Of a stretch of 64,000 nucleotides of DNA, positions 27,801 to 35,417 are shown in pieces; position 1 is the stretch's first letter, and each line of letters opens with the position of its first letter. The notes under the pieces are model-generated. The model was not told the origin of the DNA and made no database searches. It saw only the letters and a list, made by a program, of their open reading frames with translations. Origin of the DNA: Planctomycetia bacterium (GTDB taxonomy: Bacteria; Planctomycetota; Phycisphaerae; UBA1845; UTPLA1); the NCBI GenBank assembly GCA_015075745.1, contig JABTTW010000004.1:1-64000 (forward strand), read 5' to 3'. The translations under genes were made by a program, and so were the position numbers.

Positions 27801-27884
27801 CAGCAACTCGACAGAATCAACGAAGACCGAGGCGGCGCTGCCGGCACCTCGACACCTCTTGAGGCAAACGCGCCTACTCCGTAA
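24810..27884 (+). CDS. Membrane Ser/Thr protein kinase with long TPR tail (pair 2)
   Basis: This kinase is of about 1,024 aa from the ATG at 24810 (GGGAG upstream). The N-terminal 80 residues are helical (DAIARRLQGEDLSDDAII) with no zinc finger, unlike pair 1. The kinase domain carries HRGGQGVVY, VAIKVL, HRDIKPSN, DFGLAK and SPEQAEGR, so all catalytic residues are present. A single membrane helix (TGVACGFVLIIAVSAVAL, about residue 430) precedes some 560 residues of tetratricopeptide repeats of the kinesin-light-chain type (HPDTLRNMNSYGRLLHAQGK and many variants). The tail would lie outside the cytoplasm and may sense a ligand or protein, with the kinase domain acting on the sigma factor. Confidence 0.9.
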   Translation: MSRRSSSVGDAPDSRHARLLPVVEDAIARRLQGEDLSDDAIIEAHPELMPDLRELLGELRNVEAARRRAGGSSNVLGLGPADRIDRDKSSAFFLAGYDVRGEIHRGGQGVVYRAVQKFTQRDVAIKVLREGPFSGPGERARFQREVEILAGLSHPNIVTIHESGIVDGSLYFVMDYVAGSALDTFVDEQRARGPKSCRFTPDGPRSNIRNILHLFHSICQAVNSAHLRGVIHRDIKPSNIRVDETGHPHVLDFGLAKLSGNRTGGGPSSEVSFAGQFIGSLPWCSPEQAEGRPDKVDTRSDVYSLGVVLYRILTGRLPYDVSGTSREVLDRILREPPVDPRHHNPAIDEELATMTLKCLDKDPERRYQTAGQVTSDVQRYLDGEAIEAKRDSGWYVLRKTLRRYRVQTGVACGFVLIIAVSAVALGILYRKAQVEARKAETTSNFLRDTLAAADPNTSQGKEVTVREVLDTAAGRVDEQLAREPQVAVAMHNTIGQTYLALGHAKEAERSYRAGLDLAMHALGMEHADTLAAQNGLATAFEDQSRYEEAESLFRECLDTARRTQSPDSPFANDVLHNLANLLRKRSKQAEAQVLLEEALERSRRILGEENPSTLITRKILAAVRQEMGQVDAAEAEYRTILEIQRRTLGDRAPLTLGTMNYLAMLLKARGKLDEAAPMYEDLVRLTREVLGADHPDTLRNMNSYGRLLHAQGKLADAETVLRETLALMTQRLGEDHFDTIVTTNNLSLLLSDQGRLAEAEPLARSALQRGRALLGDDHRDTLVWMNNFANLLARQANNEAAEALYRQVIDARRSSLGAEHPQTLTTMSSLALILVDDGGQRLIEGEVMLRQVLELRRRLLGPTHVDTLLSMNNLVKALLARDLLEEAETLALHALAVSRETLGPAHPLTLLITNNAGATLAKRGRLNEAIPLLNDAITMADEKLPHGHISRSNLRATLGKALIEADRFDEARPHLTQALEDLSKSLGPQHPTTRIVAQQLDRINEDRGGAAGTSTPLEANAPTP

Positions 27885-27952
27885 GACAGTGCTTTCCTTG
27901 GATGCTTGAGGTTGGGGTTCCCCACGCTTAGCGAACATGTGGTTAAGAGTGT

Positions 27953-28015
27953 CCATGCCGCGGCTTCATAGTCGGCCGGGCTCCGGCAGTTCAGGCTCGG
28001 GTGCAACTGCCGGCG
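27953..28015 (-). pseudogene. IS3-family transposase C-terminal relic overlapping nhaA end
   Basis: The minus strand reads RRQLHPSLNCRSPADYEAAAW, a degraded IS3 OrfB end (RLHSSLGYxSPAEFEAA). It overlaps the last codons of nhaA in another frame. The 45 bases at 27970-28014 are about 80% identical to 19400-19442, so both relics come from related elements. Confidence 0.5.
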
Positions 28016-29345
28016 CATGCGGCTGCAGCACGCGGATGAGGATGACAAGCCCCAGAATCCCGCTGATCGCAGATCCGGTAAGGATCCCGGACTTGGCAGT
28101 CAGCAAGGTGTCCCCTTCGAGGCCGAGTGAGGCGACGAACAGCGACACGGTGAATCCGATGCCGGCAAGGCAGCCGGCGCCCGCGAGGGCTGGCCAGGAC
28201 ACGCCGGCTGGCAGCGCGCTCCAACTGAGTCGAATCGTGAGCCAGGCGGAGGCAACGATACCGACCGGTTTGCCGATCACGAGTCCGGCCGCCACGGCGA
28301 TCGCCACCGGATCGACGAGGGCATCGACCGCAATCGGAACGCCGGCGTTGGCCAACGCGAAGATGGGGATGATCACGAATCCAACCCAAGGATGCAGCGC
28401 TACCTCCAGTCGTTCCAACGGGGACACGATCTCGCGGCTTGCCAGCCGCATCTGATGGAGCAACGCAGTCCGCTCAGGCTTCGCTCCGTGCTGCAAGGTG
28501 TCCGCCGCGCCATCAATGACCTCGAGCAGAGAGTTGGACCCGAGCCATGCGCTCGCAGGCGTCAGGAGGCCCAGCAAGACCCCAGCGATCGTCGGGTGAA
28601 CACCGGATTTGAGCGTGCAAAACCAGATGCCAACGCCCACGAGCACATACACGGTGACCGGACGAACGCCCAGCCGATTGAGCAGCGTCGTCAACCCGAA
28701 ACCCGCCGCGGCCGCCAGTATCCACGCCAGCGTGATCGACTCGGTGTAAAAGACCGCGATGACCGAAACGGCAAGGATGTCATCTACGATCGCCACCGTC
28801 AGGACAAAGATCCTTAATCCGGCGGGAACGCGTTTCCCTAACAGCACGAGACAGCCGACGACGAATGCGATGTCCGTGGCCATCGGGATGGCCCATCCAC
28901 GCCGGCCGGGCCCACCCCATTGGAGTGCCGCGTAGATCGCCGCGGGCACGAGGGCGCCGCCGATCGCGGCGACGACCGGAAGCGCGAGCTTACGGCGATC
29001 GCGCAGCTCGCCACTCGTCACTTCCCGCTTAATCTCCAACCCGATGACGAAGAAGAAGATCGTCATCAGCCCATCGTTCACCCAGTACCACAGGGGATAG
29101 TCGAGAGCGTGGCTACCGATGCCGATGCGGGCCGACTGGTCCCAGAACGTGCGATACGGATCGGCCCAGCGTGAGTTCGCTAGGATGATCGCGATTACCG
29201 TACAGGCGGCGAGCACTACACCGCTCGCCGACTCGACATGCAGAAACCGTACGAACGGACGGGTCAGTCCCTGGATCGGAACAACCGGGATCGGATCCCG
29301 AAGGACCCGGCTCGATCGTTCGGTATCCTGAGGCCGCTCCGCCAT
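27966..29345 (-). CDS. nhaA: Na+/H+ antiporter NhaA
   Basis: This antiporter exchanges cytoplasmic Na+ for external protons and supports salt and pH balance. I start at the ATG at 29345 (459 aa, MAERPQD); a frame to 29384 adds 13 unlikely residues. The family core is intact: FFFVIGLEIKREVTSGEL, PMATDIAFVVGCLVLLGKR and IVDDILAVSVIAVFY with the paired Asp that bind Na+/H+. About twelve membrane helices are seen. The last 20 residues (HAPAVAPEPELPEPGRL) are unusual for NhaA and derive from a DNA stretch that also looks like an IS3 relic, so the C-terminus was probably replaced. Downstream of baeRF on the same strand. Confidence 0.92.
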   Translation of the reverse strand: MAERPQDTERSSRVLRDPIPVVPIQGLTRPFVRFLHVESASGVVLAACTVIAIILANSRWADPYRTFWDQSARIGIGSHALDYPLWYWVNDGLMTIFFFVIGLEIKREVTSGELRDRRKLALPVVAAIGGALVPAAIYAALQWGGPGRRGWAIPMATDIAFVVGCLVLLGKRVPAGLRIFVLTVAIVDDILAVSVIAVFYTESITLAWILAAAAGFGLTTLLNRLGVRPVTVYVLVGVGIWFCTLKSGVHPTIAGVLLGLLTPASAWLGSNSLLEVIDGAADTLQHGAKPERTALLHQMRLASREIVSPLERLEVALHPWVGFVIIPIFALANAGVPIAVDALVDPVAIAVAAGLVIGKPVGIVASAWLTIRLSWSALPAGVSWPALAGAGCLAGIGFTVSLFVASLGLEGDTLLTAKSGILTGSAISGILGLVILIRVLQPHAPAVAPEPELPEPGRL

Positions 29346-29390
29346 GAGGCGCCTCCTGCTTTTTCTGTTAGGCTTGTGGCTCACCCCAAC

Positions 29391-30524
29391 TCAATAGCGG
29401 TAAATCGCGGCGATTCCGGTTCGGGTTGGCATTTGCTCGCTAGGCACGATCACGACCTGACCGCCGTATTTCAACACCAGCTCAGCAATGTCATCGAGCA
29501 CGTCGTCCACGGCATTGCCGCCGAGAACGATTGCGCCTGTTTCCGGGTCGATACGGCCGGGAATGTGACGATCCGCTTCCGTGAGCAACGTTGCCACTCG
29601 CGCGGCGACGGCGCTCGCTGCGACGCTTTCGAGATGATCGTCGCCCAGCTCCTTGGCACGCGCGGTCCCGAACATTTCCACCAGTCCGGCCAGGCGCGTG
29701 CAGTAATGAGGTTCCATTGCCACCCAGGCGCGCTCGCGCAAGGCGTCGATCGTTAACGCGTCGGGATGTACAGTCACTTCGTCGGGAAGTAGAAACGGAT
29801 TGCGGGTGATGCTGCGGAAAAAGCTTTGGTTCTCGGGAAGCGCCGCCAGGATCAACGGCAAACGAGTGGGGCGTGAGTAGTGTTCTAGGATCGCTCGATC
29901 GACGGCCCGGAGAAACCGCGTCGCGGCATTGTCCTCTATTTTAGATTTGGAGCCTTTGCTGAAATGCACTCCGGGATCGCCGGCCGAGGAGGCCCAGGTC
30001 GAAAGGAGCAATTCTTTCGCCTCGCGTTTCGGCGCTTCGCTCGGGATGCGCGGAACTGCAGGGTCCAGCTCCACTTCATTCAACACGTCCTGATTTCCTT
30101 CAAAAAAATTGATCTTCTCCCGGCCGACGCCGAGGACTTGATAGCGATCGGCTGTTTGCAGGAAGCGGATGAGCGGCTTGATGTGGAAACTCTCCGCGAC
30201 AATCGACAGTTCTCTCACCGGACGCGCCAGATTATAAACCCGGAACCGATCGGGCGCAGCGAATGCGGCCAGACCGTCGAGTGTGTGATTCCAGAAATCG
30301 AGATTCTGCGCGAGCTCCTCGAAGGGCCGCAGCACGCTCCGCGGGTTGTGTGCAGGATAATTTTTCCGAAGCGACAGTTCCATCTCTTTGAGAAGATTGC
30401 GAAAGCGAATCAGGTCCTGCTGATTACCCGGGTGATGCCGATGCGTCGGCTGATAGAGCGAGAGACAGGGCGGCTGCACGTTGCCAAGAATGCCGGTGGA
30501 GTAATCGTGAAGAAGTGAATTCAT
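29391..30524 (-). CDS. baeRF family 3 protein (release-factor-like domain)
   Basis: This 377-aa cytoplasmic protein has the features of bacterial archaeo-eukaryotic release factor-like family 3: CLSLYQPTHRHHPGNQQD near the start, PLILAALPENQSFFRSI and a C-terminal VLGGNAVDDVLDDIAELVLKYGGQVVIVP, resembling the eRF1/Pelota domain 3 fold. Such proteins are thought to act in ribosome rescue or stress, but the role is not established. GAGGTAAG precedes the ATG, and a short unproven frame (30521-30784) overlaps its start by ATGA. Its neighbours are nhaA downstream and the FMN reductase 342 bp upstream, suggesting a stress-related cluster. Confidence 0.75.
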   Translation of the reverse strand: MNSLLHDYSTGILGNVQPPCLSLYQPTHRHHPGNQQDLIRFRNLLKEMELSLRKNYPAHNPRSVLRPFEELAQNLDFWNHTLDGLAAFAAPDRFRVYNLARPVRELSIVAESFHIKPLIRFLQTADRYQVLGVGREKINFFEGNQDVLNEVELDPAVPRIPSEAPKREAKELLLSTWASSAGDPGVHFSKGSKSKIEDNAATRFLRAVDRAILEHYSRPTRLPLILAALPENQSFFRSITRNPFLLPDEVTVHPDALTIDALRERAWVAMEPHYCTRLAGLVEMFGTARAKELGDDHLESVAASAVAARVATLLTEADRHIPGRIDPETGAIVLGGNAVDDVLDDIAELVLKYGGQVVIVPSEQMPTRTGIAAIYRY

Positions 30525-30866
30525 ACCTTACCTCTTTCTTGCGTCTGCAATTGTTGAAAAAGAAGAAAGCAATCTCTGCGAGCCAGTCTGGGCCCATCCG
30601 TTCCTGCCAAGGGGAGGTAGTCTAAGGCCATCGCGTTCCCCACGCCTATGCACATACCGGTCCGGGCAGGAAGATTTATGGGGGTGGCGGATATCATCAT
30701 AAATACATCGTGAAATAAGGCGAATGCCTTGTTGGGGACGCAGACCTCGATATTCGCGGCTTCATGGATCACATCGCCGGACATCGTCTGGTATCCGTGA
30801 GGCTCCCATTGCGTTGCCGCTGCTTGGACGGGATGCGTTCGCGGAGGCCTTTCGGAAACCCATCAA
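30525..30866. other. Intergenic stretch with an unproven short frame
   Basis: These 342 bases separate the baeRF gene and the FMN reductase. A minus-strand frame of 87 codons (30521-30784, MSGDVIHEAANIEVCVPNKA..) ends in an ATGA overlap with the baeRF start, but it shows no domain and its composition is ordinary, so I do not call it. No terminator or repeat was seen. Confidence 0.35.
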
Positions 30867-31433
30867 TCATGCGCTCTTTCCTCGCAGAGCCTTCATTGCG
30901 CCGCTCCATGCGTTGAGCTGATCGAACATCGTGCCGACTGACTTCTCATGGCGCGATGCCGGCTTGAATGTCGTGAAATTTTCGAAGTCGTTGAACAGCG
31001 AGAGCATGACCTGCGCGCGCACGGTTGCGACCTGCACCTCGGCCATCACCAGGCGCATGTGCTCCACCGCGCGCACGCCGCCCGCGCTGCCGTAGCCGAC
31101 GAAACCGGCCGCCTTATTGTTCCACTCGGCGTAGATGAAATCGATCGCGTTCTTCAGCGCACCGGAGATGCCGTGGTTGTACTCGGGCGTCACGAACACA
31201 TAGCCGTCGAAGGATGCGATCTTCGCCGCCCAGCGCTTGGTGTGCTCCTTGGAGTACTTGCCCTGTGACGGTGAAATGGGCTCATCCAGCAGGGGCAAGT
31301 TAAAGTCCTTGATGTCCACCAGTTCGTAATCAGCGTCCCCGCGCTTCTGCGCGAGCTCGTAAACCCACCGCGCGACGGACTCGCCGACGCGCCCCGGACG
31401 GGTGCTTCCAATGATGATCGCTAGCTTGAGCAT
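30867..31433 (-). CDS. NADPH-dependent FMN reductase (flavodoxin-like)
   Basis: This 188-aa flavoprotein of the NADPH-dependent FMN reductase family has the FMN phosphate loop GSTRPGRVGESVARW at residues 9-23, the family motif PEYNHGISGALKNAIDF at about 83-99 and GYGSAGGVRAVEHMR at about 113-127. Members reduce flavins, quinones or azo dyes with NAD(P)H in the cytoplasm. Full length. It lies 55 bp downstream of the SDR gene on the same strand, so the two oxidoreductases may be cotranscribed. The substrate is unknown. Confidence 0.88.
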   Translation of the reverse strand: MLKLAIIIGSTRPGRVGESVARWVYELAQKRGDADYELVDIKDFNLPLLDEPISPSQGKYSKEHTKRWAAKIASFDGYVFVTPEYNHGISGALKNAIDFIYAEWNNKAAGFVGYGSAGGVRAVEHMRLVMAEVQVATVRAQVMLSLFNDFENFTTFKPASRHEKSVGTMFDQLNAWSGAMKALRGKSA

Positions 31434-31488
31434 GGTTCAGTGTCCTTTCGGGAAGGAGGGATGAGTTCGGTCGTCACCGGCAACTCGC

Positions 31489-32157
31489 TCATCGATAGAC
31501 AAGACCGCCATCGATCAGCGGAGCCTGCCCTGTCATGTAGTCTGAATCGGGTCCGGCCAGGTAGGAGACCAAAGCCGCGACATCTTCCGGTGACTGCGCG
31601 CGACCGAGTGCGATGCAGCCGACGAACTTCTTGTAGATTTCGCTGATCCTGGCCCCGGCGATCTCAACCATGCGCCGATCGATCTCGCCCCACATGTCGA
31701 CGCCGACGACACCGGGGCAGTAGGCGTTGACGGTGATGCCATCGGACGCGAGTTCCCTCGCCGCCGCTTGTGTCAGGGCGCGCACGGCGAATTTGGTTGC
31801 GGAGTAAACACCGAGGAGCGCGATGCCTTCGTGGCCTGCGATGGATGCAGCGCTGAAGATTTTGCCCTTGTGCTTGAGGCGCCTGAACTTCTTCGCCGCC
31901 GCCTGGATGCCCCATAGCACGCCGTTGACATTAATCTTCATGATATTGTCGACCTCCTCAGGCGTGACATCGGCCAGTGGCTGGATGGAGGCGATCCCTG
32001 CGTTATTGACGATGATGTCGAAGCCGCCGAGCTCTTTTTCCGTGTGATCAACAGCGGCGAACACATCGGCGCCATCGTTGGCCAGTCGAAGCGCGATGGC
32101 AAGACCGATGCTCCGACTAGCGCCCGTAGCGAGCGCGACTTTTCCTTTGATGCTCAT
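31489..32157 (-). CDS. Short-chain dehydrogenase, acetoin reductase-like, with internal deletion
   Basis: This 222-aa protein is clearly related to acetoin/diacetyl reductases: NNAGIASIQPLADVTPEEVD, YSATKFAVRALTQAAAREL (catalytic YxxxK) and ITVNAYCPGVVGVDMW, ending with DSDYMTGQAPLIDGG. Family members are about 255 aa. Here RLANDGAD runs straight into VFAAVDHTEKELGGFD, so roughly 32 residues covering beta2, alpha3 and beta3 are missing, including the loop that selects NAD over NADP. The glycine loop is also altered (GASRSIG). The frame stays open, which suggests a clean in-frame deletion. Activity is doubtful; the rest of the Rossmann fold is recognisable. Confidence 0.8.
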   Translation of the reverse strand: MSIKGKVALATGASRSIGLAIALRLANDGADVFAAVDHTEKELGGFDIIVNNAGIASIQPLADVTPEEVDNIMKINVNGVLWGIQAAAKKFRRLKHKGKIFSAASIAGHEGIALLGVYSATKFAVRALTQAAARELASDGITVNAYCPGVVGVDMWGEIDRRMVEIAGARISEIYKKFVGCIALGRAQSPEDVAALVSYLAGPDSDYMTGQAPLIDGGLVYR

Positions 32158-32194
32158 TTCAATCTCCTCGGTTCGCTCTCTTGATGCGCGTCGC

Positions 32195-32863
32195 CTACCG
32201 CGCGTGCTGTGCGCTCTCGTGCGGCTGCTGCATGAGCTTGAGGTATTCGCCGATCACAAGGGTCGCCGGATAGAGAACCTGCTCCTCGTGCTGCGCATGC
32301 ATGATGAGCGCCTCTGCGAACGCGGCGTGATCGGGCTTGTTTTCCTCTCTCGCCGCAGATGCGAGACGGTGCAGCGCAGCGGTCAGCACCTCGTGTTCGT
32401 GCAGCATGTTGGCGTATTCATCCCGAAGGCGCTCGGCCATCTTGATCGCCTCCTTGACCGTCGCATCATCGAGAGGTTCATTCCGCGCCAGCGGATCGAG
32501 CAGGCCCAGCGGTGGCATGGCGAAGGCCTCCTCCTGCTCGAAGTGCGACTGCAGGATCGCAGCGACCTCGCGGGCGCGCTCGCCCGTGGCGTCCCCCGAT
32601 GCGATCGCCGCATCCAACTGGTGGTGCAGGTGTTCGTGCTCGGTCACGATCACAGGCGGCGTCGTCAGGGCAGATCGCGTTGGATCGCTCGTTGTGTGAT
32701 GTTGGTGCGGTGCACGACGATCGAGTTCGTCGCAGCTGGCTCGAGACGACGTAGCGCACCCGGCCTGCGTCAGCAGCCCGGACGTTATCGCCATCATCAT
32801 GATCGCCACCGTCGCGTTTCTGCCCGCGCTGGCGATGAGGGCAACTCTTTTGCTGATGCTCAT
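32195..32863 (-). CDS. Hemerythrin-like domain lipoprotein
   Basis: The ATG at 32863 has GGAGACAG upstream and starts a signal with a lipobox ending LLTQAGC (about residue 35), so this 222-aa protein is probably a lipoprotein; the frame to 32968 is not needed. The C-terminal region has the spaced His and Glu of hemerythrin-like four-helix bundles: EHEHLHHQLDAAI, HFEQEEAFAMP, LHEHEVLTAAL and HAQHEEQVLYPAT. These bind a di-iron centre that carries or senses oxygen, or stores iron. A lipid-anchored hemerythrin outside the cytoplasm is uncommon. It lies 38 bp upstream of the SDR gene. Confidence 0.75.
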   Translation of the reverse strand: MSISKRVALIASAGRNATVAIMMMAITSGLLTQAGCATSSRASCDELDRRAPHQHHTTSDPTRSALTTPPVIVTEHEHLHHQLDAAIASGDATGERAREVAAILQSHFEQEEAFAMPPLGLLDPLARNEPLDDATVKEAIKMAERLRDEYANMLHEHEVLTAALHRLASAAREENKPDHAAFAEALIMHAQHEEQVLYPATLVIGEYLKLMQQPHESAQHAR

Positions 32864-32901
32864 ATCTGTCTCCTGATTAGCCACTGGTGTGATCGCTGCC
32901 T

Positions 32902-33080
32902 GGTCTTGTTGAACAGGTCGAACACGATATCGTAGCGCGGCTCTGGACGATTGAACAGGTATTCCCAATTTCGGATCGATACCAGCACATCGGCGCGCCG
33001 GCGCACCGCCTCGATGGGGTATTGGCGTCCAGCACCAGAAAGCTGGCCGGCTTGCCCACCTCGATGTCGTTCCGGTCTTT
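32902..33080 (-). pseudogene. Decayed partial copy of the codA 3' end
   Basis: The minus strand reads DIEVGKPASFLVLDANTP in one frame and, after a shift near 33018, PIEAVRRRADVLVSIRNWEYLFNRPEP and VFDLFNKT. It matches the C-terminus of the intact cytosine deaminase at 34143-35417 (GIEKGKPANFLVLDADSP, EAVRQRADVLASIRNGKYLF). Only about 60 codons are left, with one frameshift. MarC lies between the two copies, so this looks like a partial duplication or a second codA-like gene that was eroded. Confidence 0.7.
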
Positions 33081-33214
33081 CATGGATCCCGAAGGAACCG
33101 GCTCGCTCGCTCTCGTGTGCATGATCCATCACTGGCGAATTGCTTATTTTGGTCGAAATGAAGAACCGCATGATCCTTCTCCTGTCGCGACCGCAAGTGG
33201 CACGCAATGTTCCG

Positions 33215-33901
33215 CTATTGCTGGGTCACGGCATGGATTGCCTTGATGAGCGCAGCAAGCATTGCTTCATCGGACAGCATGTCAATGCTGCCCGTCGCGA
33301 TAAACTGCACACCGACGCATACAAGCAGAAATCCCATCACCCGAGTGAGCGCGTTGAGACCCGCCGGGCCGAGCAGGTCGATGATGCGTCGGGCGCTGCG
33401 CAACACGAACCATGATGTCAACGCCACCAGCACGATACCGATCGCGATAGCGCCGTACTCCCAGATTCTCTCGACGCCCGCCGCCATGCCAATCGTGACC
33501 GCAATCGAACCCGGACCGCTCAGCATAGGCATGGCGAGCGGGACGAACGCCAGATCGGGCTTTCTGAGGATGCCATCGCGTTGACGAGATTCGCTGGCGT
33601 CCGGCAGATCGGGTTCCGGATTCAGCATTCGCAAACCGATCCGGGCGACGATGAGCCCTCCCGCGATCCGAAGTGCCGGAATCGAGATGCCGAAGAACGT
33701 CATGATCAAGGCGCCGGCGAACAGCGATACGATGAGCACGATCGTCATGTAGATGCAGGCCCGTTTCGCCTGATCTTGCGCTTTTGCTTCGGTGAAGCGG
33801 CCTGTAATTGCAATAAAAACAACAGCAGTGCTGAAGGGATTGGCAATCGGGAGCAGCCCGACGTAGGTACCAAACACGGCGATGAGGAAATCGAGAATCA
33901 T
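33215..33901 (-). CDS. MarC-family integral membrane protein
   Basis: This 228-aa protein has about six membrane helices and the MarC/UPF0056 features: GLLPIANPFSTAVVFIAIT near the start (a conserved NPF motif), GGLIVARIGLRMLN, PLAMPMLSGPGSIAVTIGMA and GLNALTRVMGFLLVCVGVQF. The family is named for a locus near mar but its transport function is not settled; export of small molecules has been suggested. It sits between codA and the codA relic on the same strand. A GTG or ATG upstream of 33901 was not needed. Confidence 0.85.
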   Translation of the reverse strand: MILDFLIAVFGTYVGLLPIANPFSTAVVFIAITGRFTEAKAQDQAKRACIYMTIVLIVSLFAGALIMTFFGISIPALRIAGGLIVARIGLRMLNPEPDLPDASESRQRDGILRKPDLAFVPLAMPMLSGPGSIAVTIGMAAGVERIWEYGAIAIGIVLVALTSWFVLRSARRIIDLLGPAGLNALTRVMGFLLVCVGVQFIATGSIDMLSDEAMLAALIKAIHAVTQQ

Positions 33902-34142
33902 CGCTGTACCACCACATGTATCAACCGCCCAGGCCTCCTGAGGGAGGGCGTCTTCATGCCATGGGCCGACCGCGACTCAATGGTTTGATCATCAGTCTTG
34001 AATCTCTCGCAGTACCAGATCTGCGGTGCTCCCCCGAAACATATAGCGCGGGTTGGCCTTGCCCAGTGTGCCGAGAGCTCAGAGTAAGACGGATTCGCGT
34101 TGTCCCTGAGCCGACGATTCCAATGTTCATGTTGCGTTTCTT

Positions 34143-35417
34143 TCAAGTCGTCTTCCCAAAGAGATCGAGCGCAATCTCGAAGCTCGGCTCGGGGCGCTTG
34201 AACAGGTATTTGCCGTTGCGGATCGATGCCAGTACATCGGCGCGCTGGCGCACCGCCTCGAAGGGCGAATCGGCGTCCAGCACGAGGAAGTTCGCCGGCT
34301 TGCCCTTCTCGATGCCATACTGGTCTTCCACATTCAGGGTTTTGGCGCCGTTGTAGGTGATCAGGTCCAGGCACCTGTCCAACTCGTCGAACGACATCGT
34401 CTGCGCGAGGTGGATGCCGTTATCCAGAATGTTCATCAGGTTGCCGTTACCGACCGGATACCACGGGTCGTTGATCGAGTCCTGGCCAAAACAGACATTG
34501 ATGCCGCTTTCCCAGAACTCCTTAATCCGGGTGAGTCCACGGCGCTTGGGGTAAGTGTCCTGCCGGCCCTGTAAGTAGGCATTCTCGGTGGGCAGCGAGA
34601 TGAAGTTCAGCCCCGATTGCTGGAACAGACTCATCATGCGGAATGCGTAAGCATTGTCCGCCGAGCCGAAAGAGCAAGTGTGGCTCGCGGCCGCGCGGGT
34701 GCCGATGCCTTCGGCCATCACCAGGGCATTGAGAAGTTCGACGAAGCGGCTCATCACATCGTCAGTCTCGTCGCAATGCACATCGATCAGCTTGCCGTAC
34801 TTGACAGCCAGCTCAACGGTGTGGTGGACGGATTTCTCGCCGAACTCGCGTGCCCACTCGAAGTGCGGGATGCCGCCGACACAGTCCGCGCCCATCTTCA
34901 ACGCCTCCTCGATCATCTCGTCGCCGCCCTTGTAGGCGTACATGCCCTCCTGCGGGAAAGCGACGATCTGTATGGTGACGTTGTCCTTGAGCTCTTCGCG
35001 GATTTCCAGCATCGCCTTCAGGCCGGTGAGCTTTGGGTCATCCACGTCGATGTGGGTGCGAATGAACTGGACGCCTTTTGACACCTCTTCCTGAATGCCC
35101 CTCAGCGTGCGTTCTCTGGCATCCTCTAGCGTCTGGGTCTTTTTGACGTCGTGCCAGCGGGCGATCCCTTCGAACAGGGTGCCACTCGCGTTTGTGGCGC
35201 CCTCGCTGCCGCCGGTGTAGACGTAATCCAGGTGCAGGTGGGGATCCACGTAGGGCGGGACCACCAGACGGCCCCCCAGGTCGATTTCCTGGTCTGCCTT
35301 GGGCAAATTCTTTCCGATCTGTTTGATGATGCCCTTATCGACCAGTATCTCGCTGGCTTCATCGTGCTGTCGATAGATTAGAGCATTCGTGAACTTTTTC
35401 ATAATTTTCTCTTTCAT
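34143..35417 (-). CDS. codA: Cytosine deaminase-like amidohydrolase
   Basis: This 424-aa amidohydrolase converts cytosine to uracil or deaminates a related base. Metal ligands are visible: PHLHLD (HxH), IDVHCDET with catalytic Glu and GQDSIND (Asp), as in CodA. FPQEGMYAYKGGDEMIEEAL is another CodA hallmark. Its ATG overlaps the stop of the upstream MFS gene (ATGA, 35414-35417), a sign of a coupled import and deamination operon. A decayed copy of its last 60 codons lies downstream at 32902-33080. The N-terminal start at residue 1 is supported by the overlap. Confidence 0.88.
   Translation of the reverse strand: MKEKIMKKFTNALIYRQHDEASEILVDKGIIKQIGKNLPKADQEIDLGGRLVVPPYVDPHLHLDYVYTGGSEGATNASGTLFEGIARWHDVKKTQTLEDARERTLRGIQEEVSKGVQFIRTHIDVDDPKLTGLKAMLEIREELKDNVTIQIVAFPQEGMYAYKGGDEMIEEALKMGADCVGGIPHFEWAREFGEKSVHHTVELAVKYGKLIDVHCDETDDVMSRFVELLNALVMAEGIGTRAAASHTCSFGSADNAYAFRMMSLFQQSGLNFISLPTENAYLQGRQDTYPKRRGLTRIKEFWESGINVCFGQDSINDPWYPVGNGNLMNILDNGIHLAQTMSFDELDRCLDLITYNGAKTLNVEDQYGIEKGKPANFLVLDADSPFEAVRQRADVLASIRNGKYLFKRPEPSFEIALDLFGKTT

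Noticed and set aside
30521..30784. 87-codon frame ending in ATGA with the baeRF start
   Set aside because: No domain and ordinary composition; kept only as a note in the intergenic entry.
32860..33207. 115-codon frame as an independent gene
   Set aside because: Its second half is the codA relic and its first half is in the wrong frame for it.
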